Shown one piece after another: positions 61,487 through 64,000 of a DNA stretch of 64,000 nt (the stretch's first letter is position 1; each line of letters begins with the position of its first letter). The stretch comes from Neoscytalidium dimidiatum (lineage: Eukaryota; Ascomycota; Dothideomycetes; Botryosphaeriales; Botryosphaeriaceae), in assembly GCA_037367355.1 (NCBI GenBank), contig CM074701.1, positions 2,790,001-2,854,000 on the forward strand, read 5' to 3'. The notes under the pieces are model-generated. The model saw nothing but the letters and a program-made list of their open reading frames with translations, was not told the origin of the DNA and did no database searches. The translations under genes and the position numbers were made by a program.

Positions 61487-62195
61487 AAGGAATGTAGGAG
61501 TTTTGAGAACGATGGGGCCAGGCAGTATGATGAAGTACATTTCTTTCGAGCCTATCGTTCCCTCTAACTGTTTTGAGTAATTATACGTAACTACCTCCTC
61601 TCCTTAGTTCGAATGAGAAACGTATCCTTCCCTCTACCTCGTTCTGCTAATCCCGTGCTGTCCGACATATATCCTTCACCTCAATGTACAATTTCAGATT
61701 CGAAGCCCTCCACCGGGCGGATAGGTGACGGTGGAAAAGGGGACTGGAGAGGTGTTCGATGGACTGGCGGAACACATGTCCAGTTGGAATTAGGAAACGC
61801 GAACCCGAAAATGGACACCGACCGGGGTCGAATGTGGAAACAGATGTGCTACGTCTAGGAATAGAGGGTAGCTGGGGTCAAGAACAGGGACCAGTAATCA
61901 CGGCTTGATCCCTGCCATGGGACCACGGTATGCTAATTCAGGAACAGAGGTATCGGTTGAGGAGCTAGTCGTTGTGCAAGCCCGGATAGGGGCACCTCAA
62001 CTCGAAACGCAGACTTCGGTCACACCTAAGCACTGTCGGGTGTTTGAAGCGGACTTGCAGTTGCTCCGCTCCGGGGGAGAAGACGTCAAAGACATCGGAG
62101 TGTCCACGGCGAGAAACTGAGCAGGCAGCCGACACGCGTCACGATCGGAGCAGGCGTGTAGTGCTGGTCGGAGGAACTGGGTGAAACGGGAGATC
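61487..62195. other. Intergenic
   Basis: Only short frames (61613-61858 and 61905-62120) without motifs are present. Confidence 0.55.
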
Positions 62196-64000
62196 TCATT
62201 CTCCCTCTAATGCCTTTAGGGCATCCTGTGCTGTCCGGAGTATCTCTTTCATCTCAAAGTATAACTTCGGATTTGGATCCTTCCACCTCCCACCATTGGG
62301 GAATACCTTCCTCCGCAATTTATTGACATAAGGGATCAATGGCTGGTAATATTCCGTGAAGTATTCCTGAGCAGTTTTGTGAAAGATTGCATCATCAGAT
62401 ACAATCCCCAGTTTCATTGTAGCTAGCTCCTCCGTATCCGCAAAATTCCATTTGTCGAACCGTGGTACCACCCTCTCTTGCGATCCGTTGTAGTGAATGC
62501 ATATCCAGAATAACACCCAGAAGAACGACTCCAGATCGTGCATGAATGAATGTGGCTCTCCGTCGTCTAGAAGCGCACCGATCGCCATGAATGCTCGTGT
62601 GCCGGTCTTCCCTCGCGCTCCTGAAGATTTCTCCCGCTGCTCCTTGATAGCAAGGTCGAGATCGATCAAGAACGAGCGCCAGGAGGGGTTGTCATCTTCT
62701 TCGTTCACAATGAGATTGTTTGGTGAGATATCGCATTGCAGCATACCGGCTCTTGTGTGCAACGACTCGTATCCTTCGATGCAGCCTTCCAACGCGGCGA
62801 GAAGGCCAGTCCGGGAGCTCGCCTTATAGATAGCCTTCCCGTAGTCTCGGACAACGACGCGGCGATGCACTCGGTTTGCTGTCGCCCTTCCAACTTTTAT
62901 CGGAGAGCTCGAACAGGTTCGCTTGGTTGGCGGCAGCGGGGCGTCCGTGGTTGGAGGCGACATCGAGCTTTCCGGCCTATAGTTTTTCGCTTTTGTTATG
63001 TCCAGGCCACGACGTACGTTTCCGCGGATATCGTCGTCCCGGCCGCCCACACAGATCGTTTCGTGGTGATAGTATCTCGCGACGTTGACGACATCCTTCC
63101 CAGTTGCCTCGCGCAGCAATTCGCCCTCCTCCTCGCGTTTTGGAAACTGCCATGAGTCTTTGATCACAAAAGATGTTCGGGAATCGTCTCCCTCGCGATG
63201 TGCTCTCCAGCAGGTTGTCGCTCGACCGGCGACACAGGGTACCCGTTTCACAACCTCGTCGATGACGAGCCGCTCGGTGTGGTTGTCTCGTTCGATCTCA
63301 ATGTACCGCTTGTCCCCGGCTGTGATGATCGTGGGGTCAAATCCAAGCTGCTCCTCGTTTAGCCACAAGAATCCGAGCACAGCGGACACGAACTGTAGTC
63401 CATCTTCGTTGATGTCGAATTGTTCGGACGCGATGCCGCCCAATCGGTCGAATTCCCACAGCCGCATAAGCGACCCGCACAGGGTGAAGCCGAGCACGAA
63501 GCGGCGGCTGTCCTGGGCCGCGAACACCTCCCTCGCATATCGCCCCAGGTCAAGCCACGCTTTGGACGCTTTGTCTGCCAATGGATTGCTCTTGAGTTCT
63601 CCTGGTATGAGGATCTGCGACCAGCGGCACTTGGAGTCAACGCCGGCGCTCGGGTCATCTACGAAGCCGACATCCAACTTGCGGTCGGCGGTGGAGCCTT
63701 GCACGGGCTGGTGGGGTTGTGCAAGCGGCCGCCGTCGAGGCCTGGCGGCGGACTGATTCTCTGCTGCGAAGTCCAAGAGCTGGCCGGTAAGAGGCGCAAA
63801 CCAGTTTAAGACGTCGCGTTCCCTCGCGCCTTCAGGCCAGCCCTGCCAGCCACTCTCCTCTCGGTAGAGCGGATTATCCCCTTCTTTGCACTTGTCGAAC
63901 ACGGCCTGCGTTACCGACTTCAGATCTGCGACGCTTCCGAAGTAGGCATCGAAGAAATTAGGGACCCCGACGTATAGCTGTCCCAGTTCCTCCTTTAGCA
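62196..64000 (-). CDS. FunK1-type fungal protein kinase, 5' end beyond the window
   Basis: About 600 C-terminal residues are visible in one uninterrupted frame that continues past position 64000, so the start is not seen. The N-terminal part (LNWFAPLTGQLLDFAAEN, ILIPGELKSNP, RFVLGFTLCGSLMRLWEFDR) matches the long leader typical of FunK1 proteins. The kinase core shows CVAGRATTCWRA and SFVIKDSW, with a candidate ATP-binding lysine. The catalytic loop reads MLQCDISPNNLIV, with the HRD histidine and arginine replaced but Asp and Asn present. The LIDLDLA segment replaces DFG, as usual in the family. AFMAIGAL and HDLESFFWVLFWI follow. FunK1 kinases are expanded in filamentous fungi, and most have no known substrate. 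No intron is needed in the visible part. Confidence 0.9.
   Translation of the reverse strand, partial: LKEELGQLYVGVPNFFDAYFGSVADLKSVTQAVFDKCKEGDNPLYREESGWQGWPEGARERDVLNWFAPLTGQLLDFAAENQSAARPRRRPLAQPHQPVQGSTADRKLDVGFVDDPSAGVDSKCRWSQILIPGELKSNPLADKASKAWLDLGRYAREVFAAQDSRRFVLGFTLCGSLMRLWEFDRLGGIASEQFDINEDGLQFVSAVLGFLWLNEEQLGFDPTIITAGDKRYIEIERDNHTERLVIDEVVKRVPCVAGRATTCWRAHREGDDSRTSFVIKDSWQFPKREEEGELLREATGKDVVNVARYYHHETICVGGRDDDIRGNVRRGLDITKAKNYRPESSMSPPTTDAPLPPTKRTCSSSPIKVGRATANRVHRRVVVRDYGKAIYKASSRTGLLAALEGCIEGYESLHTRAGMLQCDISPNNLIVNEEDDNPSWRSFLIDLDLAIKEQREKSSGARGKTGTRAFMAIGALLDDGEPHSFMHDLESFFWVLFWICIHYNGSQERVVPRFDKWNFADTEELATMKLGIVSDDAIFHKTAQEYFTEYYQPLIPYVNKLRRKVFPNGGRWKDPNPKLYFEMKEILRTAQDALKALEGE

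Noticed and set aside
61613..62120. Two short plus-strand frames next to the kinase
   Set aside because: Both are under 85 codons without motifs or splice partners.

Overview
This is a window of a filamentous ascomycete (Pezizomycotina) nuclear genome, most likely a Dothideomycete. The pointers are mostly 45-70 nt GT-AG introns, GC-rich low-complexity intergenic DNA, a RID/Masc1-type DNA methyltransferase homologue, a PL3 pectate lyase, Dal5/Fen2-type MFS permeases, a NACHT-NTPase relic and a FunK1-type kinase. The class-level assignment is inference. I rebuilt exon structures by hand from splice signals, reading-frame continuity and family motifs. Every multi-exon model reported as a CDS sums to a whole number of codons.

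Layout. 1-4.2 kb: a ketopantoate-reductase-like protein with a very long disordered tail. 4.2-9.3 kb: about 5 kb without a gene, rich in short tandem repeats. 9.3-12.3 kb: the housekeeping pair SUB2 (UAP56 helicase) and an RNase P Rpr2-type subunit, divergent from one promoter. 13.1-13.9 kb: a broken cytochrome P450. 14.4-16.5 kb: a DHA1-type MFS exporter. 17.7-19.4 kb: a secreted type-B carboxylesterase. 20.4-25.6 kb: a cytosolic-type sulfatase divergent from a Dal5-family permease, plausibly a uptake/utilisation pair. 26.8-31.9 kb: an LtrA-family membrane protein and a Fen2-like permease.

32-39.6 kb is a surface and accessory block. It holds a NACHT-NTPase pseudogene, a GPI-anchored repeat protein, a divergently transcribed membrane-anchored aspartic-protease homologue that has lost its first catalytic aspartate, and a secreted PL3 pectate lyase. 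40.5-45 kb: a 1475-aa F-box-like/UBA protein. 48.5-49.5 kb: a MYND zinc-finger protein. 50.2-56 kb: ADE4 (amidophosphoribosyltransferase) divergent from a RID-like cytosine methyltransferase. 57.8-59.3 kb: a disordered protein of unknown role. 60.8-61.5 kb: a broken BCS1-like AAA ATPase fragment. 62.2 kb to the right edge: a FunK1-type kinase that runs off the window.

The most notable items are the RID-like methyltransferase with an altered motif VI and a translatable in-frame intron; three decayed genes (P450, NACHT, AAA) whose lesions can be read directly, one of them RIP-compatible; the reductase with a 440-residue tail; and the receptor-shaped pseudo-protease next to a GPI protein. No rRNA, tRNA, CRISPR array or intact transposon was recognised.
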